64,000 nucleotides of DNA, from assembly GCF_014192095.1 (NCBI RefSeq), contig NZ_JACHXN010000023.1, forward strand, positions 26,608 through 90,607, in the 5' to 3' direction. This DNA comes from Phyllobacterium trifolii. Lineage in GTDB: Bacteria; Pseudomonadota; Alphaproteobacteria; Rhizobiales; Rhizobiaceae. Position 1 is the first letter of the stretch. The number at the start of each line of letters is the position of its first letter. Below are positions 33,005 to 43,546 of this stretch, piece after piece. A model generated the notes under the pieces. That model saw nothing but the letters and a program-made list of their open reading frames with translations, ran no database searches and was not told the DNA's origin. A program made the position numbers and the translations under genes.

Positions 33005-36000
33005 ATGTTCAGTAAAATTCTCATCGCCAATCGAGGCGAAATCGCCGTCCGCGTAATCCGGACATTGAAAAAGATGGGCATCGCCTCCGTCGCCGTTTAT
33101 TCCGACGCGGACCGTTTTGCCATGCCTGCGCTTCTCGCTGACGAAGCGGTCCGCCTCGGTCCCGCACCCGCCAGCGATAGCTATCTGAATGTTGATGCAG
33201 TCATCGCCGCTTGCAGGTTGACCGGGGCGGAGGCCGTTCACCCCGGATATGGATTCCTGTCGGAGAATATCGGCTTTGCCGAGCGGCTTGCGGCCGAGGG
33301 CATCGCCTTCATCGGACCACGCCCGGAGCATCTTTCGGCATTCGGGTTGAAACATACGGCGCGCCAACTCGCCGAGGCAAGCGGTGTGCCTCTGCTCCCC
33401 GGTAGCAGCCTCCTGGAAAGCGTTGACGACGCGCTCTCGGCGGCTGATGAAATCGGCTATCCGGTTATGCTGAAGAGCACCGCCGGCGGCGGCGGTATCG
33501 GTATGCAGCTATGCGGTGATGCCTCAAGCCTCCAAGCTTCGTTCGAAAGCGTGCAGCGGACCGCACGTGCCAGCTTCGGTGATGCGCGGGTCTATCTCGA
33601 GCGCTTTGTGGCGGATGCCCGGCACGTTGAAGTTCAGATTTTCGGCAACGGCAAGGGTAAGGTCGTGGCGCTGGGCGAGCGGGACTGCTCGCTGCAGCGG
33701 CGAAATCAGAAGGTCATCGAAGAGACTCCTGCACCCGGCCTTTCCTCGGCGACGCGTTCGCAGCTGCACAATGCGGCTGTCAGCCTTGGTTCTTCGGTTT
33801 CATACGAATCGGCGGGCACAGTCGAATTCATTTACGACCCCGTCCGCCAAGAATTCTATTTCCTCGAAGTCAATACGCGGCTGCAAGTCGAACATCCTGT
33901 TACCGAAGCCGTCTATAACATCGATCTTGTCGAATGGATGATCCGTCAGGCGGCAGGTGAGGATATCCTTTCCGGTGCGGATTTGCTGACACCGAAGGGC
34001 GCTGCGATCGAAGCCCGTGTTTATGCTGAAATGCCGCATGCGGATTTCCGGCCAAGTGCGGGCCTTCTGACAGAAGTGGTCTTTCCTGAAATCGCCCGTA
34101 TCGATGGCTGGATCGAGACTGGAACCGAGGTAACGGCTTTCTATGATCCAATGCTCGCCAAGCTGATCGTGGTGGCCGAGGACCGTCCTCTCGCGATCGA
34201 GAAGCTGAAGACTGCTCTCGCCAATACCTCAATTTCCGGCATTGAAACCAATCTGGACTACCTGCGGGCAATCGCGTCTTCTGAGCTGCTCGCCAGCGGC
34301 AAGGTGGCGACCACGGCGCTACGAAACTTCGCTTTCATTCCGGATATCATCGAAGTTCTGGTTCCGGGCGCCCAGTCGAGCCTTCAGGAGCTGCCCGGCC
34401 GTCTCGGTTTGTGGAATGTTGGTGTACCGCCGAGCGGCCCGATGGACGAGCGGTCCTTCCGTCATGCCAACCGCCTGGTCGGCAATGACGACGAAACGGC
34501 GGCGCTGGAACTGACCGTATCCGGTCCAACACTGCGCTTTTACACCGACGCCGAGGTCGCGCTTTCCGGTGCGAGAATGACCATGATTTGCGACGGCGAA
34601 AAGCTGCAACACAATAAGGCGGTAACGATTCGTGCGGGACAGGTGCTCTCGATCGGGGCAATAGATGGTGCCGGTCAGCGCGCCTATCTCGCGATCAGGG
34701 GCGGCCTTGCTGTTCCGGTCATCCTTGGTTCACGCGCCACCTTTGGACTTGGCCAGTTCGGCGGCAATGCGACCGGCACACTCAAAACCGGTCACGTGCT
34801 GCATCTCGCGCGGCGTGCCACCGGGCAATTACGGCCCGAAAATGAGCCTGCCGAGCTCACGCGCGAATGGCAGGTCGGCGTCGTCTATGGGCCGCATGGC
34901 GCACCGGACTTCTTTCAGCCGGAAGACATCGATATGCTGTTTTCCAACCCTTACGAGGTGCATTTCAACAGTGCCCGCACTGGCGTCCGTCTCATCGGCC
35001 CTGCACCTAAATGGGCGCGCAGTGACGGCGGCGAGGCGGGCCTTCACCCATCAAACCTCCATGACAATGCCTATGCTGTGGGAGCGATCGATTTCACCGG
35101 CGACATGCCGATCATCCTAGGGCCTGATGGTCCGAGCCTTGGCGGTTTCGTGTGCCCTGCGGTGATTGCCCGCGACGAACAGTGGAAGATGGGCCAGTTC
35201 AAGCCCGGTGACAGCATCTGGTTTCATCCGGTTTCCCGCCCGGGTGATCCTGTTACCGGGCCGGCCATCCTTCGGTCGGCTTCAAATGCTGGGTCCGCCA
35301 TTGTCGGACAGCGGGACAGTGGACCGGTTTCCGTGGTCTATCGCCGCCAGGGCGATGACAACCTGCTCGTCGAATATGGCCCGATGGCGCTCGATATCGC
35401 GCTTAGGCTACGGATTCATTTGCTGATGTCCGCCGTGTCGGCGGCCCAGCTTCCCGGCCTTATTGATCTGACACCCGGCATCCGTTCTCTGCAGATCCAT
35501 TATGACGGCACGACGCTGACCCGAAAGCGTCTGCTTGGACTTTTGGTGGAAATCGAGGCCGGTCTCCCGGCAGCTCAGGCGGTGACCGTACCAAGCAGGA
35601 TCATCCATTTGCCGCTGTCGTGGAATGATCCGGATGCCGAACTTGCCATGCGCAAATATCATGAACTCGTCCGGCCAAACGCCCCATGGTGCCCTTCCAA
35701 CATCGAGTTCATTCGCCGCATCAATGGACTTCGCGATGAACAAGCGGTGAAAAACATCGTCTTCAACGCAAGTTATCTTGTACTTGGACTTGGGGATGTC
35801 TATCTCGGCGCACCCGTCGCGACGCCCATCGATCCGCGCCACCGCCTCGTCACCACCAAATACAATCCGGCCCGTACCTGGACGCCGGAAAATGCGGTCG
35901 GTATCGGGGGCGCTTATATGTGCATCTATGGCATGGAGGGACCGGGCGGCTATCAGCTTTTCGGCCGCACCATTCAGATCTGGAACACCTGGCGGCAGAC

Positions 36001-36541
36001 GCCCGCCTTCGCCAAGGGCAAGCCGTGGCTTCTCAATTTCTTCGATCAGATCCGCTTCTTTCCGGTCAACCATCAGGAATTGACGGAAGCGCGAGCTGCC
36101 TTTCCGCATGGCGGCTATCCGGTCAAAATCGAGGAGACGGAGTTCTCGTACGCCGCTTACGCGAAGGAACTGAAGCGGAATGCCCAATCCATCGGACGCT
36201 TCAAGAACACACAGCAAGCCGCCTTCGACCAAGAGCGGCATCGCTGGAAGGAAGCCGGGCTCGACAGCTTCGTTAGCGATAGTGGCGGCGGAGAAAGCCC
36301 GGACGCCGATATTCCGGCTGGGTGCTTTGGCGTTGCCAGCAGCATTCAGGGAAACATCTGGAAACTCCTCGTCGAACCTGGGGCATCTGTTGCCGCCGGC
36401 GACCCGCTCGCCATTGTCGAATCCATGAAGATGGAATTTCAAGTCAATGCTCACGCTGCAGGCCGTGTCCGCGAACTACGCGCAGCGCCCGGGCGAAACG
36501 TTAAAGCCGGCGATATCATCGTTATCCTGGAGGACTGCTGA
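33005..36541 (+). CDS. Urea/guanidine carboxylase (biotin-dependent)
   Basis: A 1178-residue multidomain enzyme. Residues 1-450 are biotin carboxylase with the ATP-grasp loop STAGGGGIGMQL and the NTRLQVEHPVTE segment. Residues 455-1010 form the carboxyltransferase made of AHS2- and AHS1-type (KipA/KipI-like) halves. The C-terminal biotinyl domain has VESMKMEF with biotin on K1142. It carboxylates guanidine or urea using ATP and bicarbonate. The riboswitch and the two UAAP genes upstream favour guanidine as the true substrate, as shown for related enzymes, but the residue that separates guanidine from urea carboxylases was not identified with certainty here. One base separates it from atzF. 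Confidence 0.93.
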   Translation: MFSKILIANRGEIAVRVIRTLKKMGIASVAVYSDADRFAMPALLADEAVRLGPAPASDSYLNVDAVIAACRLTGAEAVHPGYGFLSENIGFAERLAAEGIAFIGPRPEHLSAFGLKHTARQLAEASGVPLLPGSSLLESVDDALSAADEIGYPVMLKSTAGGGGIGMQLCGDASSLQASFESVQRTARASFGDARVYLERFVADARHVEVQIFGNGKGKVVALGERDCSLQRRNQKVIEETPAPGLSSATRSQLHNAAVSLGSSVSYESAGTVEFIYDPVRQEFYFLEVNTRLQVEHPVTEAVYNIDLVEWMIRQAAGEDILSGADLLTPKGAAIEARVYAEMPHADFRPSAGLLTEVVFPEIARIDGWIETGTEVTAFYDPMLAKLIVVAEDRPLAIEKLKTALANTSISGIETNLDYLRAIASSELLASGKVATTALRNFAFIPDIIEVLVPGAQSSLQELPGRLGLWNVGVPPSGPMDERSFRHANRLVGNDDETAALELTVSGPTLRFYTDAEVALSGARMTMICDGEKLQHNKAVTIRAGQVLSIGAIDGAGQRAYLAIRGGLAVPVILGSRATFGLGQFGGNATGTLKTGHVLHLARRATGQLRPENEPAELTREWQVGVVYGPHGAPDFFQPEDIDMLFSNPYEVHFNSARTGVRLIGPAPKWARSDGGEAGLHPSNLHDNAYAVGAIDFTGDMPIILGPDGPSLGGFVCPAVIARDEQWKMGQFKPGDSIWFHPVSRPGDPVTGPAILRSASNAGSAIVGQRDSGPVSVVYRRQGDDNLLVEYGPMALDIALRLRIHLLMSAVSAAQLPGLIDLTPGIRSLQIHYDGTTLTRKRLLGLLVEIEAGLPAAQAVTVPSRIIHLPLSWNDPDAELAMRKYHELVRPNAPWCPSNIEFIRRINGLRDEQAVKNIVFNASYLVLGLGDVYLGAPVATPIDPRHRLVTTKYNPARTWTPENAVGIGGAYMCIYGMEGPGGYQLFGRTIQIWNTWRQTPAFAKGKPWLLNFFDQIRFFPVNHQELTEARAAFPHGGYPVKIEETEFSYAAYAKELKRNAQSIGRFKNTQQAAFDQERHRWKEAGLDSFVSDSGGGESPDADIPAGCFGVASSIQGNIWKLLVEPGASVAAGDPLAIVESMKMEFQVNAHAAGRVRELRAAPGRNVKAGDIIVILEDC

Positions 36542-36542
36542 C

Positions 36543-38348
36543 ATGCTGCCGACAATTCTCGATCTTTCAAGCCTTCATGCCGCCTATCAATCCGGCCTGA
36601 CACCGCTCGATCTCGTTGAAACGGTAATCGCCCGCCGCACCGCATCAAATGATCCGGCGATCTTTATCACCCCCACGCCGGACGAGCACTTGCGGGCCGC
36701 CGCACGCGATCTGATGGCGCGAGCGCCAGAGCCAAACAGCCTGCCGCTTTGGGGTGTGCCCTTTGCCGTAAAGGACAATATCGACGTTGCAGGCTTGCCG
36801 ACGACGGCTGGATGTCCCGCCTATGCCTATCATCCGGGAACGGATTCGACTGTCGTCGCGCGTCTCAACGCCGCCGGCGCCATCGTGATCGGGAAGACAA
36901 ATCTGGACCAGTTCGCGACAGGTCTTAATGGAACGCGCTCGCCGCATGGCGCCCCGCGCTCCGTTTTCGATCCAGACTACATTTCGGGCGGATCGAGCAG
37001 CGGATCGGCGGTCGCAGTCGCGTCCGGTCTTGCGAGTTTCGCCCTCGGCACAGATACGGCGGGATCGGGGCGCGTTCCCGCCGCCTTCAACAATCTTGTC
37101 GGTATTAAGCCCACGCCAGGTCTGTTGCCGAACACGGGCGTCGTTCCAGCGTGCAGAAGCGTCGATTGCGTGACTATATTCGCGGCGACGGTTGGCGACG
37201 GTGTCGCCATTCGGAAGGTGGCGGAGGGATTTGATGTCGCCGACGCATTTTCGCGTCATGCGCGCCCGATTTCATTACCGCGCACCGGGCTTCGGATCGG
37301 TGTCCTTGAACGTGCGGAGCGGGAATTCTTTGGCGACGCGGGAGTCGAGCGGCTTTATGATCAGGCGATTGAATCAGTGAAGGCGCTGGGTGCAACCATA
37401 GTACCCTTTGATTACGGACCCTTCCGCGAAGCTGCAGCCCTGCTCTACGAAGGGCCGTGGGTGGCCGAACGCCTTGCGGCGGTGGAAGGCTTTCATGTGA
37501 CGAACGCAGCGGATTTCGACCCGGTTGTGCGAACCATCATCGAGGGCGCCAAAGGCAAGACGGCCGTCGACGCCTTTAATGGCCGTTACAAGCTTGAGGA
37601 ACTACGCCGGGAAACCGACGCTGAATGGCAAAAGGCAGATATCCTGCTTCTACCAACCGCACCGACAACCTATACGGTCGCCGAAATGCAAGCCGACCCG
37701 ATCGTCCTCAACGGTCGCCTCGGGCGCTACACCAATTTCGTCAATCTTCTGGATTGCGCCGCCATTGCAGTGCCGGCGGGCTTTGATACCGAAAGTCAAC
37801 TTCCAGCCGGCATGACGCTTATTGCGCCCGCCTTTGCCGACGATGCATTGGCGCCTCTAGCCGACGCGCTGCACCGTGCGGCCGCATCCGGAATGGGAGT
37901 CGATCGCGACAGGCATATCCCTGGTCAAAGCGTCGCTTTCGTCCCCTCTGATGATGGTTTTGTTCCCATCGTCGTGGTTGGGGCGCATCTCTCTGGAATG
38001 CCACTCAATCACCAACTCACTGCACCGGGTGGACGCCTGCTGAAAACCTGCCGGACGGCTCAAGACTACCGGCTGTTCGCACTTCCTGGGACAGTGCCGC
38101 CTAAGCCTGGCCTCATCCGAGAACCCGGTTTCAAGGGCCCAGGACTCGAGGTCGAGGTCTGGTTGATGCCTCCGGATGCATTCGGCCGCTTCGTACAAAA
38201 CATCCCGGACCCTCTTGGTATCGGCAAGGTTACGCTCGATGACGGTTCAGCGGTGTCCGGTTTTCTCTGTGAGGCACATGCGGTCCGTGGAGCTGAAGAT
38301 ATTACTCATCTCGGCGGTTGGCGCACGTATCTGCGTTCACAAAAATGA
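36543..38348 (+). CDS. atzF: Allophanate hydrolase
   Basis: A 601-residue amidase-signature enzyme. The Lys-cisSer-Ser triad can be placed at K77 (AVKDNID), S151 (SGGSSSGS) and S175 (DTAGSGR), with spacing identical to AtzF. The C-terminal 160 residues form the small domain found in AtzF and urea amidolyases. It hydrolyses allophanate to ammonia and CO2, the last step of guanidine breakdown. It is the final gene of the operon; ATG 36543 follows the carboxylase stop by one base. Confidence 0.93.
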   Translation: MLPTILDLSSLHAAYQSGLTPLDLVETVIARRTASNDPAIFITPTPDEHLRAAARDLMARAPEPNSLPLWGVPFAVKDNIDVAGLPTTAGCPAYAYHPGTDSTVVARLNAAGAIVIGKTNLDQFATGLNGTRSPHGAPRSVFDPDYISGGSSSGSAVAVASGLASFALGTDTAGSGRVPAAFNNLVGIKPTPGLLPNTGVVPACRSVDCVTIFAATVGDGVAIRKVAEGFDVADAFSRHARPISLPRTGLRIGVLERAEREFFGDAGVERLYDQAIESVKALGATIVPFDYGPFREAAALLYEGPWVAERLAAVEGFHVTNAADFDPVVRTIIEGAKGKTAVDAFNGRYKLEELRRETDAEWQKADILLLPTAPTTYTVAEMQADPIVLNGRLGRYTNFVNLLDCAAIAVPAGFDTESQLPAGMTLIAPAFADDALAPLADALHRAAASGMGVDRDRHIPGQSVAFVPSDDGFVPIVVVGAHLSGMPLNHQLTAPGGRLLKTCRTAQDYRLFALPGTVPPKPGLIREPGFKGPGLEVEVWLMPPDAFGRFVQNIPDPLGIGKVTLDDGSAVSGFLCEAHAVRGAEDITHLGGWRTYLRSQK

Positions 38349-39181
38349 AGCTCTTGCTGATGAAAGGCCAAAGTATGTCGCTTGCTAAGAATATAGCGCG
38401 GTTGCTCCTCGAGGGGATTAAAGCCCGGGCCGAAGCCATGTGGCTGCCTGCCAGAAGTGGAGCGCAAGATACCCCAAGAGCGCCGGATAGAAACACGGAT
38501 CCCGATTCGTCGAGTCCAGGGGGCACAGGCGGTTGGCCGCAGTGACGAAAGGAGCTGCGATCGGAAAGATACGTTCGAGGTTAAAACCGTCCTTCGCAAA
38601 TTCCACGCTATGCGCTACGCTGGGTGACATTTATCGTCCAGGCCTATATTGAGGTGATCCGCGGCAGGCCCTTCCTCTTGAGCCCATTACAGAATTGACC
38701 AGCACGCCGTTATCGGCATTTTCAAAGGTTCTCGGCCAGTTCCTGATTGAATAAAGACTTGCGGTGCCGTCCGAATCCTGATCGACCGTCCTCTTTGAAG
38801 AGTTCCTAATTGTACTGTGGTACATTCCCCAAGCGCTTTACAGGAAGCCCTCCGGCCGAGCTGTCAACATCAGCGTCGGAATCGGAAGAAGAATACGATT
38901 CATCATCCTGTGTATCCATCTCTCCATCGGAATTTCGGGCAGTGTTGAGCGTCGTTGCAGTAATTGTTGTGGATCGTTTCGCCGTTTGCCTGCTCCGCTG
39001 TGGCGGACAGGATGCGGAATGGGGCAGGGCGGCGCTGCTTCGTTCAAGAACCTGACCGTAGCTGTTCGGTGATCTCCGTTTCGCGCGCTCCAGATTCGAC
39101 TATGCTGGGTAGCCGCCGCTGACGCATTAATTCGAGACAGAAAGCCCTCATGAAAGTATTGTCGTCAGGCATAACAGGAGT
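38349..39181. other. Intergenic region with gene debris
   Basis: About 830 bases without an intact gene. Small frames on both strands lack domains. The only recognisable piece is the amino-acid permease fragment at 38630-38698. The region marks the border between the guanidine operon and a stretch of decaying genes. Confidence 0.5.
38630..38698 (+). pseudogene. Fragment of a polar amino-acid ABC transporter permease (HisM/GlnP type)
   Basis: Translating from 38630 gives FIVQAYIEVIRGRPFLL, which matches the invariant segment of His/Glu/Gln permeases (AYVEVIRGTPLLVQ) and then runs into unrelated sequence and a stop. No start, no other helices and no partner genes are present. It is a short leftover of a deleted operon. 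Confidence 0.5.
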
Positions 39182-41460
39182 ATGACCGCCTTGTCACAAG
39201 ATCCGAAAGCAAGCCTTCGTACAGCAGCGTTGGACTTCCACCAATTTCCCAAGCCAGGTAAGCTTGAGATCACGCCAAGCAAGCCATTGGCCAACGCGCG
39301 CGATCTCGCACTGGCCTATTCGCCTGGAGTTGCAGCACCGTGCGAGGAAATCGCTGCTGATCCGGAGAAGGCCTACTCCTATACGTCCAAGGGCAATCTT
39401 GTGGCCGTCATTTCCAATGGCACGGCGGTACTGGGTCTAGGTAATATCGGGGCGTTGGCCAGCAAGCCAGTCATGGAAGGCAAGGCCGTTCTCTTCAAGA
39501 AATTCGCCGGGATCGATAGTATCGATATCGAGGTGAATGAGAGCGACCCCAAAAGTTCATAGAGATAGTTGCGCCGCTGGAGCCCAGCTTCGGGGGCATT
39601 AATCTTGAAGACATCAAGGCTCCGGACTGCTTCGATATTGAAGAAAGCCTGAGGGAGCGGATGAATATCCCCGTGTTCCACGATGATCAGCACGGCACGG
39701 CTATCATTGTTGCTGCGGCCGTTCTAAATGCCATGAAGCTGGTTGGAAAAAACATCGCCGACGTGAAGATCTGCACATCGGGCGCGGGTGCCGCGGCGAT
39801 TGCATGCATGAATATGCTGATGACCGTGGGCGCACAGCGGGAAAACATCTACCTGGCGGACCGGCAGGGCCTCATTACCAAAAAGCGGGCAAATTCCGTG
39901 GACCCCTGGCGCGGCGCGTTTGCGCAGAACATATACGCCACCGAACTGGCAGAAGTCATGTCCGGGGCCGACATCTATGTTGGTTTGTCGTCAGCCGGCG
40001 CTCTGAAACCTGAAATGATCCGTGAGATGGCGCGTGATCCGTTGATCCTGGCATTGTCGAACCCGATCCCGGAAATCATGCCGGAACTGGCAATCGCCGA
40101 ACGGCCCGATGCGATGATCTGTACGGGCCGGTCCGACTATCCCAATCAGGTCAACAACGTCCTGTGTTTTCCTTTCATCTTTCGCGGTGCATTGGATGCA
40201 GGCGCGACAACCATAAACGATGATATGAAGCGGGCGGCGGCCTACGCTATTGCGCAGTTGGCCCATGAGCCGGTTCTCGAATCCCTGGGAACCGGGGCGT
40301 CGGCTATTTTCGGGAGTGGCTATCTCATTCCGTCGCCGTTTGATCAGCGGCTGATTTTGCGAATTGCTCCAGCGGTTGCGCAAGCCGCCATGGACAGCGG
40401 TGTATCACGCCGTCCGATCCAGGACATGCGCGCCTATCAGGACAGCCTGAAACGTTTCGTCTTCCGTTCGGGATTGGTCATGAAACCAATGATTGAAAGG
40501 GCCCAGGGACAAGGAAAACGAATTGCATTCGCGGACGGTGAGGATGAGCGTGTGTTGCGCGCCACCCAGGTGATACTGGAAGAAGCCATCGGGCGGCCCA
40601 TACTTATCGGCCGACCCTCCGTCATCGAACAACGGATAGAACGGTTCGGCCTCACGATTAGACCCGATCGCGATTTCGACATCATCAACCCTGAAGACGA
40701 CCCGCGTTATCGCGACTATGTCAGCCTCTTTCACAATTTGGTCGGGCGCAAGGGCGTATCGCTCGACACGGCCCGTACACTTGTGCGCACCAATACCACC
40801 GTGATCGGAGCATTGGCTGTCCACCGCGGAGAGGCTGACGCTCTGATATGCGGATTGCAGGGAAGCTTCATCAAACATGCGCGTGATATTCGCTCGATCA
40901 TCGGGCTGGCCGATGATTCAGCACAGCTGTCCGCGCTGTCGATGTTGATCATGTCCAAGGGCGTGTTTTTCCTTGCAGACACCTATATGAACATCGATCC
41001 AACTGCCGGAGAAATCGTCCAGATAGCCTTGCAAGCCCGTGATCATCTCAAACGCTTCAACATCGATGCCAAGGCAGCGTTGCTAAGCTATTCCAATTTC
41101 GGCTCGCGTGACGGGGCGTCTTCGGAAAAAATGCGCGCGGTCTATTCGCTCCTGAAGCAAGCCGCGCCCGATCTGCTTGTTGAGGGCGAAATGCAGGGAG
41201 ACCTTGCCATTAACAGTGCGTTGCGTGAGCGTTACCTATCTCAAACGGCCTTTCAGGGTGAGGCAAACCTGTTGATCTTTCCGTCACTGGAAGCAGCGAA
41301 CGTCTCGATGACATTGCTTACGGAACTGAACAATGCCCTTGCGGTCGGACCCATACTGATGGGAACCAAGCGCCCGGCACATATTCTTGCTCCATCGGTA
41401 ACCAGCAGAGGTATCGTGAATATGTCGGCCATCGCAGCTGCTGAAGCTTTGGCAGTCTGA
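39182..41460 (+). pseudogene. maeB: NADP-dependent malic enzyme MaeB, broken by a one-base frameshift
   Basis: The first 122 codons (39182 to about 39550) encode the start of a malic enzyme, then the frame breaks at the AAAA run 39551-39554. Adding one A there joins DPK to [17 protein letters not shown] and gives a normal 759-residue protein. The malic domain shows [10 protein letters not shown] and TSGAGAAAIACMN; residues 430-759 are the phosphotransacetylase-like domain usual in MaeB. GGAG lies 3-6 bases before ATG 39182. The enzyme decarboxylates malate to pyruvate. The break may be a true mutation or a homopolymer sequencing error. Translation of the second part could restart at ATG 39661, giving 599 residues. 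Confidence 0.88.
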
Positions 41461-41544
41461 CAAGTTGAATTGAATGCTGCTGGGAGCGGTAGGTGGCAGC
41501 GGCTCCGGTTAGGATGCGTCATTCCCTATTAGCGGGAGACAGGT

Positions 41545-41780
41545 TTTGAGCCGGATTATCTTTGGATTGGTTATTCCGATAGTCGCGTGCCAGCCAATGT
41601 GATCACTGGACCAGAGACCGGCGAGGTCTTCGTGCACCGTAATGTCACCCCAGCCGACCTCAAATGCTGTCGTCAGTAGAATATGCTGTGCATCAGCTTG
41701 GCGTAAAGCACAATCATTATATGCGGCCATCGTGGCAACAGGCAAACGGAACGGCGCACTACGGCAAGACACATCGAGGC
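41545..41780 (+). pseudogene. Beta-carbonic anhydrase remnant
   Basis: One frame reads [20 protein letters not shown] and continues [14 protein letters not shown], matching the active-site start of beta-carbonic anhydrases ([12 protein letters not shown]...PGE-FVHRN), but the zinc-binding cysteine is Tyr here. A second frame then continues [15 protein letters not shown], matching the next helix (LSVIEYAVxVLxVKH), so a frameshift separates them. The second zinc-ligand region (CGHYGCGG) is no longer readable. No start codon is intact. Clearly decayed. Confidence 0.7.
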
Positions 41781-42300
41781 GGTTCAACGTTCCGTCGGCG
41801 GGGCTTGTCTGGGATTCGCCAGCCCTCTTTCACGAATTGGCTGCACAAGCGCACAGTTTTTCTCGCGGGTTTCGCCGATTGAAACATTCGACCTCGAATA
41901 CACGACTAGATCAGTAGACTATAACTCCTCGTACCAGCGCGTGATTGCCAGGAGTTTTCCATGACACAAAAGCCGCGCCAAATTCATCTCAACGCCTTTT
42001 TGCGCAATGTGGGTCAGCACGAGGCCGCTTGACCGGCATGCATTGACTATTGAGCACCAACTGCGTCCGCTCTTCGGCTTCTTCATGGCGCATACATTGC
42101 CGACCGGCTTTTTGCTGTCGACCGCGATTTTCTGGACTATGAAATTGTAACCGACCACATCAATGTTCGTATCACCCAAGCGGTAAGTGAAGTCCGGCGG
42201 TTTGTGGCGAAAAGGTTCGTTGTGACTAACGCAGCGGAATGATGGACAGTGGGCTTCCCGCTTTGCGCTGCACCGCTCTATCCACCGGACTATGAGTGCG
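41781..42300. other. Intergenic stretch without a supported gene
   Basis: Open frames on the minus strand (for example 41919-42497) lack domains and start within neighbouring sequence. I see no RNA structure or repeats. Probably decayed DNA downstream of the carbonic anhydrase remnant. Confidence 0.35.
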
Positions 42301-42543
42301 TCAACGGAGGGTTCTGTCGCATAGGATTTCGCTTTGCCCGTCATGCATTTCAAAGATGCCGTGCTGTCCGCCTTGCTGATAAAAATCGCGTTCGAGCTCA
42401 TCCCAACGCCCAAGGAGATCTCCACATGAACTGCAATAAATCGGAGTGTGGCTCTGAACGTCCTCGGGGATTTCCAGATAGATCGTACCGCGGTCACTTA
42501 CAGTGCTACAGCGCGCGCCGTGGCAAGAACGAAACGTTCCCAT
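42301..42543 (-). CDS. Small zinc-ribbon-like protein (hypothetical)
   Basis: The frame gives up to 80 residues from ATG 42543. The convincing part is [20 protein letters not shown], continuing [20 protein letters not shown], with a CxxCG pair and acidic, well-ordered composition typical of small rhizobial hypothetical proteins ending in HDGQ. The start overlaps the ftsZ 3' end and no ribosome site is evident; the original start may be lost and the last residues ([10 protein letters not shown]) look like read-through. Could be a remnant. Confidence 0.4.
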   Translation of the reverse strand: MGTFRSCHGARCSTVSDRGTIYLEIPEDVQSHTPIYCSSCGDLLGRWDELERDFYQQGGQHGIFEMHDGQSEILCDRTLR

Positions 42544-43546
42544 TGCCACTGTCAAGCGCGCCTGCTGTGTCTGCGCCGTCAACGTGATCGATGCCCGTAG
42601 CAACAACCGAAACCCGGAATGTTCCTTCAAGAGCGGTGTCGAACGTGGCTCCCAAAATGATGTTGGCGTCGTCGTCCACTTCCTCGCGGATCCGCGAGGC
42701 CGCCTCATCAACTTCGAACAAGGTCATATCCCGGCCGCCTGAAATGGAAACCAGGACGCCCTTGGCTCCCTTCATCGAAGCGACATCGAGTAGCGGATTT
42801 GCAATGGCCGCTTCAGCCGCTGCGATCGCTCTGCCAGTACCTGAACTCTGCCCGGTACCCATCATGGCGCGGCCCATGTCGCGCATCACCGCCCGAACAT
42901 CGGCAAAGTCCAGATTGATCAGCCCTTCGCGGACCATAAGATCTGTTATGCAGGCAACACCGGAATAAAGTACGCGATCCGCAGTTGCGAAAGCATCAGC
43001 GAATGTGGTCGACGCATCTGCAACGCGGAAAAGGTTCTGGTTTGGGATAACGATGAGCGTATCGGCGCTGTCCCGCAGCAATTTGAGCCCGTCCTCTGCG
43101 AACTTCATGCGGCGGGTCCCTTCAAAATTGAATGGCTTCGTCACGACAGCCACCGTCAATATACCGGCGTCGCGTGCTGCCCGCGCGATGACGGGAGCAG
43201 CTCCCGTCCCGGTTCCACCACCCATACCGGCAGTTACGAAACACATATGGGTTCCGTTGAGGTGGTCCATGATCTCATCGATGCTTTCCTCAGCCGCCGC
43301 CCGCCCGATTTCCGCTTGCGATCCGGCTCCAAGGCCTTGCGTTACATTCACACCGAGCTGTATCAAGCGGCCAGCCTTCGACATGGTCAGTGCCTGGGCA
43401 TCGGTATTCGCGACCACGAATTCCGTTCCCTGAAGGCCCTCGCGGATCATGTTGTTGACGGCATTGCCGCCACCACCGCCGACACCAATCACAGTTATAT
43501 TTGGCTTCATTTCGGTGATTTCCGGATGCTTTGGGTTGCTCGACAT
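42506..43546 (-). CDS. FtsZ paralogue lacking the C-terminal tail (FtsZ2-like)
   Basis: A 346-residue tubulin-like GTPase. The T1 loop [13 protein letters not shown], the tubulin signature [15 protein letters not shown] and the synergy region [11 protein letters not shown] are intact, as is the C-terminal core. It ends about 30 residues past the core with no linker and no conserved C-terminal peptide for FtsA/ZipA binding. Main FtsZ of Rhizobiales is far longer (about 550-590 residues); a short second FtsZ is known in Sinorhizobium. ATG 43546 has GGAAGGA at a good distance. No ftsQ/ftsA/murein genes flank it. Probably a second-copy or plasmid-borne division protein. Confidence 0.9.
   Translation of the reverse strand: MSSNPKHPEITEMKPNITVIGVGGGGGNAVNNMIREGLQGTEFVVANTDAQALTMSKAGRLIQLGVNVTQGLGAGSQAEIGRAAAEESIDEIMDHLNGTHMCFVTAGMGGGTGTGAAPVIARAARDAGILTVAVVTKPFNFEGTRRMKFAEDGLKLLRDSADTLIVIPNQNLFRVADASTTFADAFATADRVLYSGVACITDLMVREGLINLDFADVRAVMRDMGRAMMGTGQSSGTGRAIAAAEAAIANPLLDVASMKGAKGVLVSISGGRDMTLFEVDEAASRIREEVDDDANIILGATFDTALEGTFRVSVVATGIDHVDGADTAGALDSGNGNVSFLPRRAL

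Noticed and set aside
35408..36454. 348-codon minus-strand frame inside the carboxylase gene
   Set aside because: Antisense shadow of GC-rich coding sequence; composition and lack of start context argue against a gene.
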